Below, in pieces: positions 1-13,650 of a stretch of DNA of 64,000 nucleotides; the stretch's first letter is position 1, and each line of letters starts with the position of its first letter. Below the pieces are notes generated by a model. That model ran no database searches. It was not told where the DNA came from and saw nothing but the letters and a program-made list of their open reading frames with translations. Position numbers and translations under genes: made by a program. Origin of the DNA: Serinus canaria (Eukaryota; Chordata; Aves; Passeriformes; Fringillidae). The stretch covers positions 65,227,934-65,291,933 of the forward strand of contig NC_066313.1 in assembly GCF_022539315.1 (NCBI RefSeq). The letters run 5' to 3'.

Positions 1-2879
1 CAACAGTGGTCAATGGCAGAGGCTGTCAGGCAGCTCCATAGTTGAGGTGTTCCTCCCCTGATATTCTGCCCTAGACTGCAGAATATATTGACAGCAGTCC
101 TTCACCAGCCAGAAATGTTATCTCCACAACCAATGATACCAGATGGATTTTCATTCCTTCACCTTATCTCTTTGCCTTTTCATCTTCTGCAAAGCTTCCA
201 GTGACTGAGTTCCCCAGTTTAATTCCCTAGAGGATAAAGGTGCCTGAGGGGTTGCTTTGCAAAGAGTCATATAGAGCAATCAAGGAGTCATTGCATGGCC
301 CTGGCTTGTTTATTTTTATTTTGCTGCTTTTTCTTTTTCCTTTGCTTATAATAAGTGCACTAAGTAAATAAAAAGAGTAATTTTCAAGTGCCCCTATTTT
401 CAAATGCAAAGACTTTTTCAATAGTGAAAGTGCCTTACCTTTCAGCTGTAGTGCCACTTGACTTAGCTTCTAATTTTGGCTGAATAAGGGTGGAACATAG
501 ATACCATACCCTTTTAAGTCTGGAAGTGCACTGACTGTTTCCATCCATTTCTGCAGGAAATATGGTTCTGCTATTCTTTGCTTAGCTCTTTAGGAGCTTT
601 CTAGGAATAAAAAACAGTAAGTTTTGCAAATTCCATATATCTGACCAACTTCACTAGTTCTGGATGGGTTTTTTCAATGTCTAAGTCATCACAGAACTTT
701 TATGATGATGATTATAGGAGCTGTTAACTCTTGCTTCCCAAATTTCTGTAGTCTTTTCATGTGTGGATGGGTTTTCATGGGAAAGAGTCAGAATCTTAAA
801 GATATATTCTTAAAAATTTTCTTGCTTGTTTTCTGACAGTGTCTTCAGAATCTCATTGGTAGAGCGTATGGGAATTAACATATTGTTCAACATTTTCATC
901 TTAATCTGTTTGAAATTGAAACTAACATTTAAACTGTTGTCAAAACTAACCTGGTCTTCTGTTACAAACAGTATTCATTTTATAGCTTCTCCTTTCTTTA
1001 GCTCTCAAGTAACACTCTGTTTTAAGGATGGCTTCATTATATGTAATTGCTGAACCAAGAGTTTCAAAAAGTTATTTTTGACAGTAATATGTTTATTCTC
1101 CTTTCCCCATGCTCCTGCCATGTGAGTAGTTTCCAGTCATGCGATATGCTTAACTCCTTGAGTGGGTGGGTGAATTTTTAAACTAGTCTTTAATGGTAAT
1201 TAGTTTCTGATGTGAAATTCTGATCAAATAATAACAAACTACTAAAGTAAAAAGAATTCTGGAATTTGCAAACAGATGCTGACAGATAAGGAATATCTGA
1301 TTTGTGTTCCTCCAAACTGCTAATCAGTCTTGTGTCTTTCATTCCCATTTTTATTTTACAAAATTATGCATGTCTCAATATAAAAACTCAAGAATCTACC
1401 TTAAATATATGTCACACATATTACATATTTTTTTTCCTTCAAAGGTATGTTATTTACTTATTCTGAATCTTGTTTTTTGTGCTGCTTGCATTCTTTTGAC
1501 AACTTCTTCCAGGATCTGTGGAGCTTTGCAGTAGGACATCTAGCTTTTGTTGCCGGTTTCCTCTGTGAGTTTTTGGAACATCAAGTGGCCCCAGATCTTT
1601 TCTCTTCTACTTTGTTGTGTCCATTCTTGTCTTTGTCAGCTCATAAGGGGAGTTCCCGGAGACTAGTAGGTTTCTCAGTGTAATAAAGGCACTGACATGG
1701 ATCTTGATGGAGTGAAACATCTCCCATGATTTTCCCATCTCCCGTCAATTCTTAATGGAGGATAAATCGTGTAGTGCAGATTGCAGGAACTGCCCGCTGA
1801 ACAAAATTGCATTTTTGTTGTCATTGAGGATTGTACCTCAGATAAACCCAGTATGAAAGATATGCTCTAGCTACATTTGTCCTGAAAATACCTATGTTCA
1901 TAGCATATAAGACTGTAATTTGAAAATGTAGGGTTTTCAACAGACGTGGCTAGTGATTGAGATTTGGAAATCACTGTGGGCATTGTGCTGAGAGATGAAT
2001 GAAGACTTTTTCAAGACTATTTTTGAATATATTGAAGAAAGAAAATACTAAAACCATGCGAGGGAGTTGGGAATTCTGAACAAAATGTTGCACAATTCTC
2101 CAGAAAGAGCTTGTTTGCAACTTAAAATTTTGCATCACTTGCATGTTTTTAAATTACTGAAATTTAGTTATGCAGTGAGAAACAATGAAGAAGGAACAAG
2201 AAAAAGTAATTATCATCTTTTCCAAAGAAACATAGCAGCATTATTTGGTTTGCATTTAGTTCTAGTTTTCTTGAATTCCTAGCAGTAAATAATTTAATCC
2301 TATAAAGCTATCATTAGAGTAACTGGCACTATAAATCACTGCTTTTACAATGGACATCTAAGCAAGCTGTTTTTACTGCCTCAGTATTCTGAATTAACTG
2401 AATAAAAGTTAAAAGCATTTCCCCTAGAGATTTACAATAGAATTGGGTTTGGCCTTTTGTAAACAAAATCAGATATTGTCATTAAAAAAATGTACTTCCA
2501 GCAGCTTTATAGAAATTACCACACACAAAAATCTCAAAGGATTTCTCTTAAAATGTGAACTTCTGGCCTTCCTACCAAAGGAAAAATAAAACAAAGAGAA
2601 TCAGGCCACTGTGGTTGCCTTTTCCCAGGGACCACAAAAAAAGCCTTTGGCAAGGGAGAAAAGAAAATAAATGAGAGAATAGCCAAAAAAGAAGTGCATG
2701 TTTCCTTATTACCCATACAACAGGTTGTCACCTTTTCCTCGGTGAAACAAGTTGTAATAAGTTATGCATATTTTTAACAGCAATTAAAAATTGTTAAAGT
2801 AAAAATTGCAGGATTCAGTTGTAAGAAAAAACAATTTTGCTCATTACACATTCAGAGCAGTGTACAAACATGAGCTAAT
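1..2879. other. Unique non-coding sequence, nothing recognised
   Basis: AT-rich single-copy sequence. The open frames are at most about 78 codons, lie on both strands and show no domain, signal peptide or splice-flanked exon that I recognise. No tandem repeat, LTR or CR1 end is visible. Intron or intergenic sequence is the default reading. Confidence 0.6.
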
Positions 2880-3040
2880 TAGTCCTTACAGCTCTGGAGA
2901 GGTAAGCAGGAGCAGATAGGACATTTTATTCTCAGTATAAAGAGGGAAGAACTGAGGTACACAATAAACTCATCATAAAAGCAGTCTAAGAGCAGAAAGA
3001 TTAATATCTATGGCAACCAGACCTCCATTCTCTACACCAT
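2880..3040 (+). repeat. MIR-like SINE relic (weak)
   Basis: The stretch resembles the middle of a MIR SINE in sense orientation. It has a cattttattctcag stretch, then a run like the MIR 'gggaaactgaggcacag' core (here agggaagaactgaggtacac), followed by a diverged tail with agagcagaaagatt. MIRs are old tRNA-derived SINEs mobilised by L2 LINEs and survive in bird genomes only as diverged fragments. The match is read by eye, the boundaries are approximate, and the copy is more decayed than the one near 7.3 kb. Confidence 0.42.
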
Positions 3041-6000
3041 TTTGCCAAAATGTACTTATTCCACCATCATGGGGTAGGTATGTTTGTGTAGGACAATACA
3101 GTGAGAATCCAGGGGCTTTGAAACAGGGTTATTTCCCATAGCCAGAATGCAGGCATCTGTCCATAGTCAACCTGAAGTCCACTGGAGCCCAAAGTAGTTC
3201 TGTTTCATTGGCATTAGCAGAATCATGAGCCCATCACAGGTTGCCAAAAGAGCTGCAGTTCTTTAGGATACCCACAAAGTTAAGGATAATAGCACATCAT
3301 TTTCCTCCTCTATGTATTTTTTATTTCCTCTGAGAGCATAGGAGCAGTAGCTCATGATGATAGCAAGCATACTGCAGCTGGAAGAGAAATTTCTCAGGAA
3401 AAAAGGCAGAGGATAAAATGCCCCGGAAAGGTATCCTCATTAAAAAATTTCTCTAGTCTGGGCAGATCCCTGAAAGGTCTCCTTTGCTTCTTTTATTTGT
3501 TGTGAAAACATATCATAACAGGATTTCTTTGTGCACAATCACACTGTATATAAAGCATTTTTGAGTTATGATTGTATAGTCTTATCAAGACCTATAATCA
3601 AGATTTAAAATATAATCAAACTTCTTAAAGAGTCTCCTGATCAATGCACCCACTGTTCTGAGTTCAGAGTCAAAACATAAGTTTTAGTCACACATGCCTA
3701 AAGCTAAGTTAATTTACAGTTTAGGCAAGGAAATCAGTTATAATATTGACTTGATTGGTATTCTGGAAACCCCTAAAGTTGTTTAGCCTAAGCCATTTAT
3801 TACTTATACAGAAGAAACTCCCCAAGGATATTAATTTTATTTGATTTCTTAATAATATTGAAAAAAAATTGGGCTTTGCATCTGGAAATGTACTGTCTTA
3901 TGAAAAGTTCAGTCTGAAAGCCTCCTCATGGGAACATACTTTGGCAGCAGACCTGTGTCTTTTCACTTTAGGATAGTCTACCCAGGAAAGTTGGCAAGAT
4001 AGCATCCTTATTCCTGTATTTCCTAAGGCCTTTTCTTTTTGTAGAAACGTGCTGAATTATTCACACTATGCTAATAAAGTTCATTTGAGTCATCTGAGCA
4101 GTCTCCTGAGTTTATTAATAAATAATTTAAAAAAGGAGTTAATTTGGTCAAGTTGTCTCTACAGTAAACTGGCCAGCAATATAGCAATAATCAGATAAAA
4201 ACCCAAAGATTAATTACAGGACAGGAAACACAGCCAGAATTGTCCTGGGTAGTAAGAAAGCCAATATTTCAGGCTGAAAAAGTCTGGGGAAATTCAGGCA
4301 GCAAACCTCAAGTAACATGAGGTGGTAAAAGCGTGCACTTTGACGTGGAAGAAAGTGGCGCTGTGCATGGATCCAGGATTCAGCCAAGACAGGGGCATCA
4401 CTGACATTTTCTGGTACAAAGCTCCACTGACATCCGTGCCAGAGTGGACATCCCAGGAGGCACTGATCTGAAACAGAAATAGATGCAGCTTATTTCAAAT
4501 AGGCATTCTGCAAATACATCTGTTTATTCCTTTTGCTGCGTGAAGTAGATACTTTTTTTCCCATTTCTTGCAGTTTTGAGAAAATACCCATCTTTCCTTT
4601 GTTGAGCCCTCCTTGATGTATACTTTCAACTAATGTACATTTCTAATCATGATTAAAGGACACAGCTATTTCTCTCTTCACATGATCCAAAATTTTCATC
4701 ATTTAATACATACAAATCTTGATCATTTACCAAAGTCACATTTTTTCCAAAATATTCATTCAGTTATTATGTCCAAGGACATTTCTAGACACAGCTAAGG
4801 AGATAGCTGTCCAAAAGACTGAATCTCTAGGCAGTTTGTGGTAGAATACAAGGAAAACAGTGGAGCTCGTTGGTTGAAAAAGGAGATTCCAGCTATGTGA
4901 AGGCCTGTTGAATCAATCAGAAATGCATTGCCTACTCCACCTCCTATTTAACCCATAACAGCTTGAGTTGGGTAAACTCTCCTAAGTTTGGTGTGAAGAG
5001 TGAGGGTGTCCACAGAAAAGAGAAAATACTTTTTTATTTGATGCTTAAATTTTTGGTGGGAAGTGAAAGAATAGAGGGTGAAATCTGAGAAGCAATTTTT
5101 GCATTCTCTGGGAAGGAATTTCATAGCCTTGTTTTTCTGTCCCTTGCTTGAGCAAGTTGACCCTTGCAGCTGACAGCCTTGTCATGCCTGCAGAACTTTA
5201 CTGTGGAGAGATGTTATGATCTCCTGACAAGAAATAAATTCTTAGAAAACTTGGTCAAGTGCCAAAAGATCACTGTCTTGGAGGAAAGGCAGTGTTCCCT
5301 GGGGAAGCAGTAAGAAGTCTTGGATAAACAGCACTGACTTGCCTCTGAGTAAGAAAGCCAGCAGTCACTCTGCTGAGTTTTCATTTTTACCAAACAATTG
5401 CAAAAAATATTCTCAGTGTGAAGAAAAATTCTCACTAAAAGTGAGCGGGGAGGGGAGGGGAGGAGGCTAATAAGAGACTTCTTATTAGACTACTCTGATT
5501 TGATTGATAATAAATTCAATTAATTTTCCAAAGTTGAGCTCCTGATGGTGACTGGTGAGGGATCTTTCCCTGTCCTTATCTCTACTCCTGATCTTTTAAC
5601 TATATTCTCTTTCCTCTGTCCAGTTGAGGAGGGAAGTGATGGAGCAGCTTTAGCGGGCACCTGGCATTTAGGCAAGGTTAAACCACAAAAATGATTTATA
5701 ATATCTTAGGAACATCAAACACTATCTCTCCAATAGCTTGGTTACCTTTTGGGATCAGAGGCCTAAAGACTGACTGCAGCCCTTGGGTTGAAGGTCTTTG
5801 AGCCTTTGCATTTTGCTCAGCACCTCTCAGCATTAACTTGCACTGAGAACTCCCCTGAACTTGTTCGTCTCCAGTTTGAACACCTTAGTAGTTCAGATGC
5901 ATGAAAGAAGCCTCTACCATGACTCCAGAACAAAGCATGAATTTATATTTGCAGTGTGCTTTAGCTGCCCTGCCACTCCAGTTCTCCAGTTCTACAGTCT

Positions 6001-7090
6001 TGTATCAATATAAACCTCTATTACAACCTTTGAACATTCAACAGGTTGTGAAATAGATACACCTAAATGCTGAAAATTTCAAAGGCTTCTGGATATTCTA
6101 AATCATGTGGTATACAAAATACAAATCTATTCCTCAGTAAATATGCTAAGAATACATATGCTAAAAATTTAATTAATTAACATCTATTAATGTAAAATGC
6201 TTCTTCTTTCTATCCAGCTTCTTTCTAAGCTAGCTGACACATCCCTAGAACCATTCTTCTTAAGGGTTATGACACTATTAGTAATACTTCAGATTAAAAA
6301 TGCATTCCATCCTCATGTCTCTTCATTATAATATAATTGTTACACAATCCACGCTATCAGTAGGAGCACAGTAGGAGAAGTAGTTTCAAAGTAGCATTTT
6401 TCTGTGGGATTTATAACCTGAAATATGCTTATGATGTATATTTATTTGCTCAAAGCAATTTGCTAAGGGTTTTGAACATCACTTAAAATTTCTGAAAGCA
6501 AAGGCACAAAGCTTTTCTTTTGATTTGACTTTTTTTTTGTGAAAACATGTGCGTGTTTCCTTTCCTTTACTTGTGCATCTGAACTGGGGAAAGATGAGAG
6601 AGTATTCAAAGTCCCCTACCTTCCCTCTAGCACAGTCAACATCCCATCTGTTCCCCAGACTGACGTGCTTAAGCTTTATCATGGTGGACAGTTGCCTCCT
6701 GGCTGGCACACCACTCCTCTGGCACTCTCAGAATGAGGTCATAGAAACTAGGTACTGCTGCTGCTGCACAGGAGCAAGCTGTATTCACTTTTATCTGCTC
6801 TCTGTGAAATAAGAGAGAACAACAACATGCCCCCAGCAGCAGCGTGAGCAGAAGCACATCCTGAGAAACAGGAAGCAATTTTTTTCTCAGGAAGCAATCT
6901 TTTAGAAAGTTTCCCAAACTGAGCCATGCCTGTGCCAGCTACAGAACCTGGTAAAATAATGAAATACAAAGCAGCTTACTCAAATAAAAAAATCATTAAG
7001 CCTTTTTTTCCACTCATCTCAAAGGATTTTTCTTTTATTTGCCTTATTTTTCTACTGTTATTTAAATTGAAGCAAATTAATTAAATCAAT
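3041..7090. other. Unique non-coding sequence
   Basis: About 4 kb of AT-rich unique sequence without a supported gene or interspersed repeat. Short frames around 6479-6969 overlap on both strands and have no recognisable domain. A small local duplication of 'caggaagcaat' is visible near 6870-6900. A G-rich run at 5447-5466 is listed separately. Confidence 0.6.
5447..5466 (+). repeat. Short G-rich (GGGGA)n tract
   Basis: Three consecutive GGGG runs separated by single A bases are followed by two GG runs. This falls just short of the usual four-run G3 quadruplex rule, so only a two-tetrad or bulged quadruplex would be possible. It is probably a small simple repeat. Confidence 0.6.
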
Positions 7091-7170
7091 TTATTGCTAT
7101 TATTACTTTTATTGTTATTATTGTTAGTATTGTTATTATTGTTACTATTGTTATTATTGCTATTGTTATT
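7091..7170 (+). repeat. Imperfect ATT/ATTGTT microsatellite
   Basis: About 80 bases are built from TTATTG, TTATTA and TTACTA words, an interrupted trinucleotide/hexanucleotide array. It lies about 130 bases before a MIR-like relic. The interruptions suggest an old, slowly mutating array. Confidence 0.85.
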
Positions 7171-7304
7171 TAATTGAAGGTAATTAAATAGGAAGCACTT
7201 TGATTCCAGACATACTGGAAAGTGTAGTCCTTTATCAGGAGGTGTTTACAAGAAAGTCAAAGATACTAAGAAAATTTAACCAGATGAAATGCAAGTCAGA
7301 CAAC

Positions 7305-7413
7305 AGATCTGAGACAAATTAAGGCACAGCAGTGAATGACTTTCCCAAGGTCACATAGTGCATCAGCTGCAGAGCTGGCACTAGAACCCTGGTCTCCTGA
7401 TACACAGCCTAAT
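7305..7413 (+). repeat. MIR-type SINE relic
   Basis: In order, the sequence shows 'aaggcacagcagtgaatgac', 'cccaaggtcaca', 'gcagagctgg', 'ctagaaccctggtctcctga' and 'cagcctaatca'. These follow the successive blocks of the MIR consensus: gaggcacag, gtgacttgcccaaggtcaca, gcagagctgg, gaacccaggtct, and the region before the 3' tail. Order and spacing agree over roughly 100 bases. MIR is an ancient amniote SINE family, so this is a fossil rather than a recent insertion. A LINE2-like tail is not visible. Confidence 0.75.
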
Positions 7414-9101
7414 CATACATTTCTCAGTAACAAAATTTGCAAATAAGATACCACACACATAAAAATTCTGTTTATGTACAGTATCTCCTTAGTGAGCAGG
7501 AGCAAAATATAGGATCAATTATTTAAGAGCTTGTTTAATAAGGAGACTACGTTTCAGTAATTACTGAGGCCAACCAGTAGGTTGAAGGTCTTATAAACTA
7601 TACAATGTTTTCTCATTGTACTACAGAAGATGTTCTTGATTAGCCCTCTTGTGGTTTGTGTGCTCTGCCTCCCTGATAATGAGTAGGGTGAGTGCACATG
7701 GTACTGATTGACACGTGGTTCTTGCATGTTTTAAGCTGAATTATTTTAATTCCTGCCAGAAGAATTTTACTTTTCATGTTTATGTGAATCTTAGGGAATG
7801 TTGATTTAGATGATTTGCTATGTAAGTGTTGTATTTAAGCAAAGGATGTTTAGATTTCTGTGACAATAAAAACATGTAGGACAGATATCCATGATCAAGT
7901 GATTTTTGGCTTCTTCCAATTTGCAAGTATTACGTGTCCATTGAGTCGTGATATGCTTTAAAAAAATCTGTGAAAAGAAGAATCTCTGAAGTTATCCAAG
8001 CTTTCTGATTTTGCTTTATGCAGGAAAAAACAGTGTAAAATTATTTGGTCTGCACTACAATAAAACAAGTAGTAATTTTGAATGTAGGTAGGTAGCAGCA
8101 GAGTTCCCAGGTGATCTCAGTAAAAGAAAGTGATGGTCAGACATCAAGTCTCTTATTCCAGATAGAACTGACTCACAGGTGGGGAGGTTACAACCATGTG
8201 AAGGTTGAAGTCCATTTGTCACTTTAAATTTGGGTCAACTTGTTCTCTGTCTCAGGATCTGAAATAAAGTCTTGGTAGGTTTATAGCCAGGCTATTAAAT
8301 TACATCACTTTTTGCTGAGTTTCACTCTGCCATATCATAAGACACTACATCACATAAGAAATGTCACCAGGAGGAATGACAGAAGGGCAATAAATGGATG
8401 CAGTTCACATAATCTGAGTCTCTCCTCTCTTTCTTTAAAATAAAAGCCAGCAAAGCACAGGGCATTTCCTTGGCATTAACGGTCAGAAGGATGTGTTGGT
8501 GGGGCATTGCCAAAGCCCACTAGGTACACTGGTCACTCAGTCTGCAGGAGTGGTCCTTGGTAAAACTATACATGGAAACATTAATGACTGAAAAGGGACA
8601 TTGCTGACCTATTTACAGCAAAGATATGGCCAGTAGCATCTCATTTTTCCTTCAGTTTTCCAAATTACATTGGAAGTTGCTGAGGTGGTTTTCTTAATTT
8701 CCTATTTCCTGCTCCCTTCCTCATCTTGCACTGCAAAACTGCCCAACCTGGAATGGCCAAACATCTCCACAGCTCTGGGAACTGAGATTTCTCAGTGTTT
8801 TTCTTTACATTGGCTTTTCTCCTTCTGACAACCTCTGCCAAAAGCAAGCTTTAGAAAATGCTAACATGCTGTGTCCAGTAACCTGCACATTTTTCACATG
8901 CTATTAGAGAGTGTCACAGTTTTAACAATCTGGATGCTTTTTTAAATTTCCCTCTTCTTACAAAAATATTATACCAGCAGCAGTGTATATGCCACTGATA
9001 TTCACTGCATGTGTGATGAGGTGCTGAAGATTTTTAGAAGGGCCTGCTATTTGCAACTTCTTTTTCTATTTCTTCCACAAATTAATATTCTACAAAAGCA
9101 T
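7414..9101. other. Unique non-coding sequence
   Basis: No gene, RNA gene or interspersed repeat is recognised. Two short minus-strand frames (for example 8665-8847) have no domain. Base composition is like that of the flanks. Confidence 0.6.
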
Positions 9102-9176
9102 AGGAAAAAAGAAAAGGGGAAAAGTGCATGGGAAAGGAAAGAGGAAGGGGTAGAGGAAAGAAGAAAGGAGAGAAAA
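9102..9176 (+). repeat. Polypurine (GA-rich) tract
   Basis: Nearly all bases are A or G over about 75 bases, with AGGAAA, GAGGAAG and GAAGAAAGGAG words and only a few pyrimidines. It is a simple-sequence tract of the kind that can form triplex DNA in vitro. There is no evidence of function. Confidence 0.7.
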
Positions 9177-10288
9177 TGTGCTGTTATCTCAGATAACTAA
9201 CATGCTTAGCTATCTATGGTAAAACTCTGCTGAAGATAAATACTACTTCTTTGCCATCAGACAGCTACATACTGAAATCCTGACCTGTCCTTGCTGTCTT
9301 TTATTTTTTCTCAATACAAGCAAAGCAGTTTGTCTTGTGTATTAGTGTTCTACTCAGGATAGCTGCTGATGAAATTTAGTTATTCAAATATTACAAGAAT
9401 GTCAACCCAGCTTGTTTCTTCAATCAGCTGTTCCAGCCTTCACAGTATACATGTGAGGAAGATTTGTCTTGCTTAACTAGATGCCTGTTATTAAAATATC
9501 CATGTCTAGCCTGGCTACTCTAAATTCTCTTTACTGACAATGAAGAGAAAAAGAGTATTTTTAACCTGTGATTTATTTTGTCTTGGGTTGCTGTTTTCAG
9601 TCTTGCCTTTGAAATGTCTATTTCTTCCTAGGGATTCTAAGAAATTTACAGTGACCATTTCAGATTTTTTGGATGACTCTTCCATAATTCAGACCAGTCT
9701 GACATCTAATGGCAGATGGCTGTTCTGGCCTGCAGACAAATGTATACATTGCCTCAGGTAAAGGCTTGCTTTCTGTCCAGCACTTGAACACAACAAGTAT
9801 TTCTGAAGAAATTAAGGAACTCAAAATCCTGAGGTTTTTTAAATGATCCTTGTTGGGCTGTGTCTTCCAAACCTTCAGGAAAGACAAGACTATAGAACAT
9901 CTGGATTTTATCAATTACATCCTCTGTTTTCCATAAGCGTCAGATGTCCTTGCCTCCACACTCTACAGCAGGCAAAACTATGTGTATTTCATTCTCAGTT
10001 TCTCCAGGGAGACTCCAGTCCCTTCCTTCTTCCAGATTGGCCCTTCCTTTTGGCTGTGCTGGCTATCTTCCAACAAAAGCTAGGAAAATTGATTCAGTCA
10101 CATATTCACCTGGCCCTGGAATTCAAAACATATTCCTTAAGTGTCTTAATTAAGCTCCTTTTCTGAGGCTTACCTGTTCTCAAAGCATAAATAATAAAGA
10201 AAGACTAAAATTTTAACTTGGATACCTAAAATTATGTTGAAAGCAAATGATGTGAGAAAATGCAGTATTTTGCAAAATTCTGTTTGCA
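9177..10288. other. Unique non-coding sequence
   Basis: No recognised feature. Overlapping open frames of up to 107 codons at 9843-10166 are proline/leucine/serine-rich with no domain and are also open in a second frame, which argues against real coding. Confidence 0.6.
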
Positions 10289-10342
10289 CAGAATCACAGA
10301 ACTGTTAGGGTTGGAAGGCACCTCTGGAGACCATCTAGTCTC
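10289..10342 (-). mobile_element. CR1 LINE, 3' tail fragment
   Basis: The sequence begins 'cagaatcacagaactgtta', continues with 'gggttggaaggcacctctgg' and ends with 'gaccatctagtc'. This is the antisense form of the CR1 terminal region (…GATGATCT…CCTTCCAACCC…TTCTGTGATTC). Only about 55 bases are left. CR1 is the dominant avian LINE, and short 5'-truncated tails are its usual form. No target-site duplication is expected or seen. Confidence 0.85.
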
Positions 10343-12200
10343 TTTATTGAAGAGATTTGCAGGATATTTCCTTGATACATGCTAACAGAATTCCAGTGCA
10401 CTGATGAAGACATTTAAAAGCCAAAAGATTTGGCATGAAGAGAGTAGTTTAGGAGGCCTGAGGAGCCTCAGATAAGGAGGATACAGCTATGGAGGGCTGG
10501 AGGTTCAGTGGTGATCTGAATCCTCCACAGGGTCTTAGGATCTGTCTCTGCTCCTACTGGGGGCGTGAGTACCAATTTCTGTTCCAAGGTTTCCATCCCA
10601 TGACCCATACCATCCAAGGCTCCAGCCCCTGGGTCAGTTGAGAGCAGCCTGAGTCCTGGGTGGGACCCCAGCCCCTGGCTCAGCCACCTGCATGGTGCTG
10701 GCGTCCCTGGCTGTGTCCCACTTCCTCCCAAAGGAGAGCTTTCAGTATCTGGCACTGTCTGTGTCAGTTGCCAAGAGGCACCAAAGCCCTTGTTAATCAC
10801 ACAGCTCCAGAGCAGTTCCCTCCCTCTGTACCTCAGGCCAGTTAGCAGTTGTCACCAGGGTCTCCTCACCCTCTCATCTCCTGCCTCAAAAGCATCCTAG
10901 AAGGGTGAAGTTAGATGCAACAAGTTTCACCTACTGCTTCCTTGGTCTTTTGAGCTCATTCTGGGTTAATCCAGTCAAAGCTGAGCAGCTTTAGTCAAGG
11001 TTTTTCTTACCTGAGAGATGCTTTTAGCTAGGCGCTGCCCCATGATATCTTGTGATCCTGAATGTCATCCAGTAATAACCAGCCCCTTCCCAGGAAAAAA
11101 ATTAAAGATCCATTCCCTCCCTCTCTCATCCATTCCTGGGCAACAGGAAGCAATTATCCACATCAAAAGCATAATTCCACAGTCTGCAGTACTCAAAGGG
11201 ATACAATGAACATGAATTATTACATTATTTACTGACAAAATAAGATGTAATTCTTATATAGGTTTGATAGAGAGGTAATGGTTTATATCAAAAATTCCTC
11301 TCCAATCTCAATTTTCAGATGAGACGTTTTTCCTCTTAGAAGACTGCCTTCAGGTTTACTACATCATTTAACTCCTTTAATTTCCTTACAAGTGTTTTTG
11401 ACACTTACAAACACTACAAACACTTTGTATGCTGCTAAGTAGTGTACATTTGCTAGAGGCTAAGTTACAACTTTGGTACATTTTTACTATTATTAGGCAC
11501 AAATCCAAAACTCCAAAGTCTGACCTTTAAAGAAGTTCAAATCTGATTTACTTTGAAACAATGCTGCTTTAGGCTGTCTCTGTTGGCGTGGTCAGGTGTT
11601 GCAAATGATCAAGTTAATGTGTTATAATAAATTCTCTACCTAGCTAAAACAGTGACATATTTAAAAAACCAAAATCAACAAGTGTAACATAGAACAGACT
11701 GTGATGATGCCCATGCAAAAGCCAAGTAGCATGTTTCCTAAGCTCTGTTGCCATCTTCATTAAGCCAACTTGCCTGGACTAGAGCCACGCCACAGTGCAA
11801 TGACAAAAAGGGCTAAATATTGCATTTGTAACAGCCTGTAAGGATTCACAGAAAATAACAGCCGGAATTTGTAAAAGCTCTGCTGTGCTGATCTAAATTA
11901 CTCTGAAGGATTTCTGAGGATTACAGGGGTTAAAGAATCCAGGATGATTAGTCTTCTTGACCCTGCACTGACATAAGCCTTGGACAGAAGAAGATAGTAA
12001 GAACCATAAGCAGCCTGCATAGTCTAGCAATCATCTTTTCCTTTCTGTCCTTACTGGACAAGCTTGGATGAAACACCCCCAAAGGAATTGCTCTCTCTGT
12101 TCCTTCCTAAAGCCTTGATCCAATCCTGTGCAACCAGTCATTTGGGTAAATCGAACTACATGAGGTTTTATAGAGTTCAAGAATAATTTCTTTTAAATGC
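10343..12200. other. Unique non-coding sequence with a GC-richer patch
   Basis: Bases 10440-10900 are noticeably more GC-rich than the surroundings and are open in overlapping frames on both strands (10468-10800 minus, 10660-10845 plus). I recognise no domain or repeat family there. The remainder is ordinary AT-rich sequence. The patch could be an unrecognised old LTR or a coding relic. Confidence 0.45.
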
Positions 12201-12260
12201 GGGTTTGTTTTTTTGTTTATTTTTTTGACGTTGGGTTTGGTTTTGTTTTTTTTTTTTTTA
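12201..12260 (+). repeat. T-rich low-complexity tract
   Basis: Runs of T are interrupted by G (gtttgtttttttgttt, then a run of about 14 T). No SINE or processed-pseudogene sequence abuts it, so it is best called simple low-complexity DNA. Confidence 0.8.
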
Positions 12261-13650
12261 ATCAAACTGAGGCAAAGCTTTCAGAAAACCTCTATTCAAT
12301 GCAGAAAATGAGTTATGCAGAATACTGGATTTTAGGCTTATCTGCAACTGCATAGGTTGTCTCACTTGACGTAATCTGCTTTCCTGTGTTTTCCTGTTTT
12401 CACTGACATTGCCCTTATTTATACACAAGCACCAGGCTGTAGCAGCTTCCCTAGCTTGCTGCTTCCTGTTTCATTTTCCTTTCTCTTTGATCACTGCTGC
12501 TAGCTACCTAATAACAATTTTAGAACAATCAATCAGCAGTCTGTGCAAGCAAATAACTTACTGAACACTTGAACCCTGTAATTGTGTTCTGACCTTGGGT
12601 GTACTAAAGGTTAGAGTGATAGATTCTTTGCAGCAATGCCATGCTCTGTAGTTCTGTAAATGCAGTTCACCAGCCTCAGGTGAACTTTACTGCAGAGGAA
12701 AGAAAAATCAAGTGTGGCCACATAAAACCTAGCAGTACACAGAAAAGTCAGTGACAGCATAAAGAATGTTGGCAAACAAGGCACACTAATACCTAAATCA
12801 AATAAAGCTTGAGGAGGGAAGAAATGTCTGAGGCAACTGTGTAGAAGACTCAACATCCCCTATTCTGACATAGCAAAAATGTGAAAAGTTTAAAAATACC
12901 TCTTTTTCTTCACTTCAGGGTTTTGAAATATGAATTTAAGAAGATTATGAAAGGATTTGCTGATGTATACTTCCACCCTGAACTTATGAATAAATGTTGT
13001 CTTCCCCATAATTAAATAAACCAATAGAGTTGTTCCTATAACAGAATGAGATTCAGGTGTGATTCCTACTGACCAAACTGCATTCAAAGTATAGAGATTT
13101 CCTGCTGGAATGTCATTAAGACCACCATGTCCTTTGCATTAAGAAATATACACTATTTATACCCTTTCTATGTAAATATTTTGGGAATGGAGACCAATTG
13201 GCTGAGGCTCATGGGCAAAATTTTTAGATACTTAAAGTCAAATAATTTGCCCTTGCTAGCAATTGGGATAGGATGATAGTTTTGAGTTACTGCCAGAAGT
13301 TCTTCTAACTTCTGACTGTCAGTGGTGTTTGTGAGAGGAGCCTTGCAGATACAGTGAGCACATCCATGAATGTGTGTGAGAGACAGACATGCCGAGAAGG
13401 CAGCAGCTGATAATGTGCAGAAATGCAATTATTAGTGACAGCACCCATGCTCCTACATGAGCCTGTCATGGTGATGGACTGCCCATGCTGTGCCCTGCCC
13501 CGATATAGAAACACAAACTCTTCCAGTAGGTCTGTCAAAACAGGTCTCACATGTGAACATGGGCAAGAATTTTGGGAAATAGAAGAGGACCACAAGAGTA
13601 ATACGGATTCTCTGATTGACAGTAACTAGGACTGAATTGCTGTCAAGCCT
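12261..13650. other. Unique non-coding sequence
   Basis: No supported gene or repeat. Several short frames lie on the minus strand; the 126-codon frame at 13453-13833 (minus) is open only because it runs through the A/CAA-rich simple repeat, giving a phenylalanine/valine run. Confidence 0.6.

Noticed and set aside
5447..5466. G-quadruplex
   Set aside because: Only three GGGG runs; the fourth is just GG, so the standard motif is not met.
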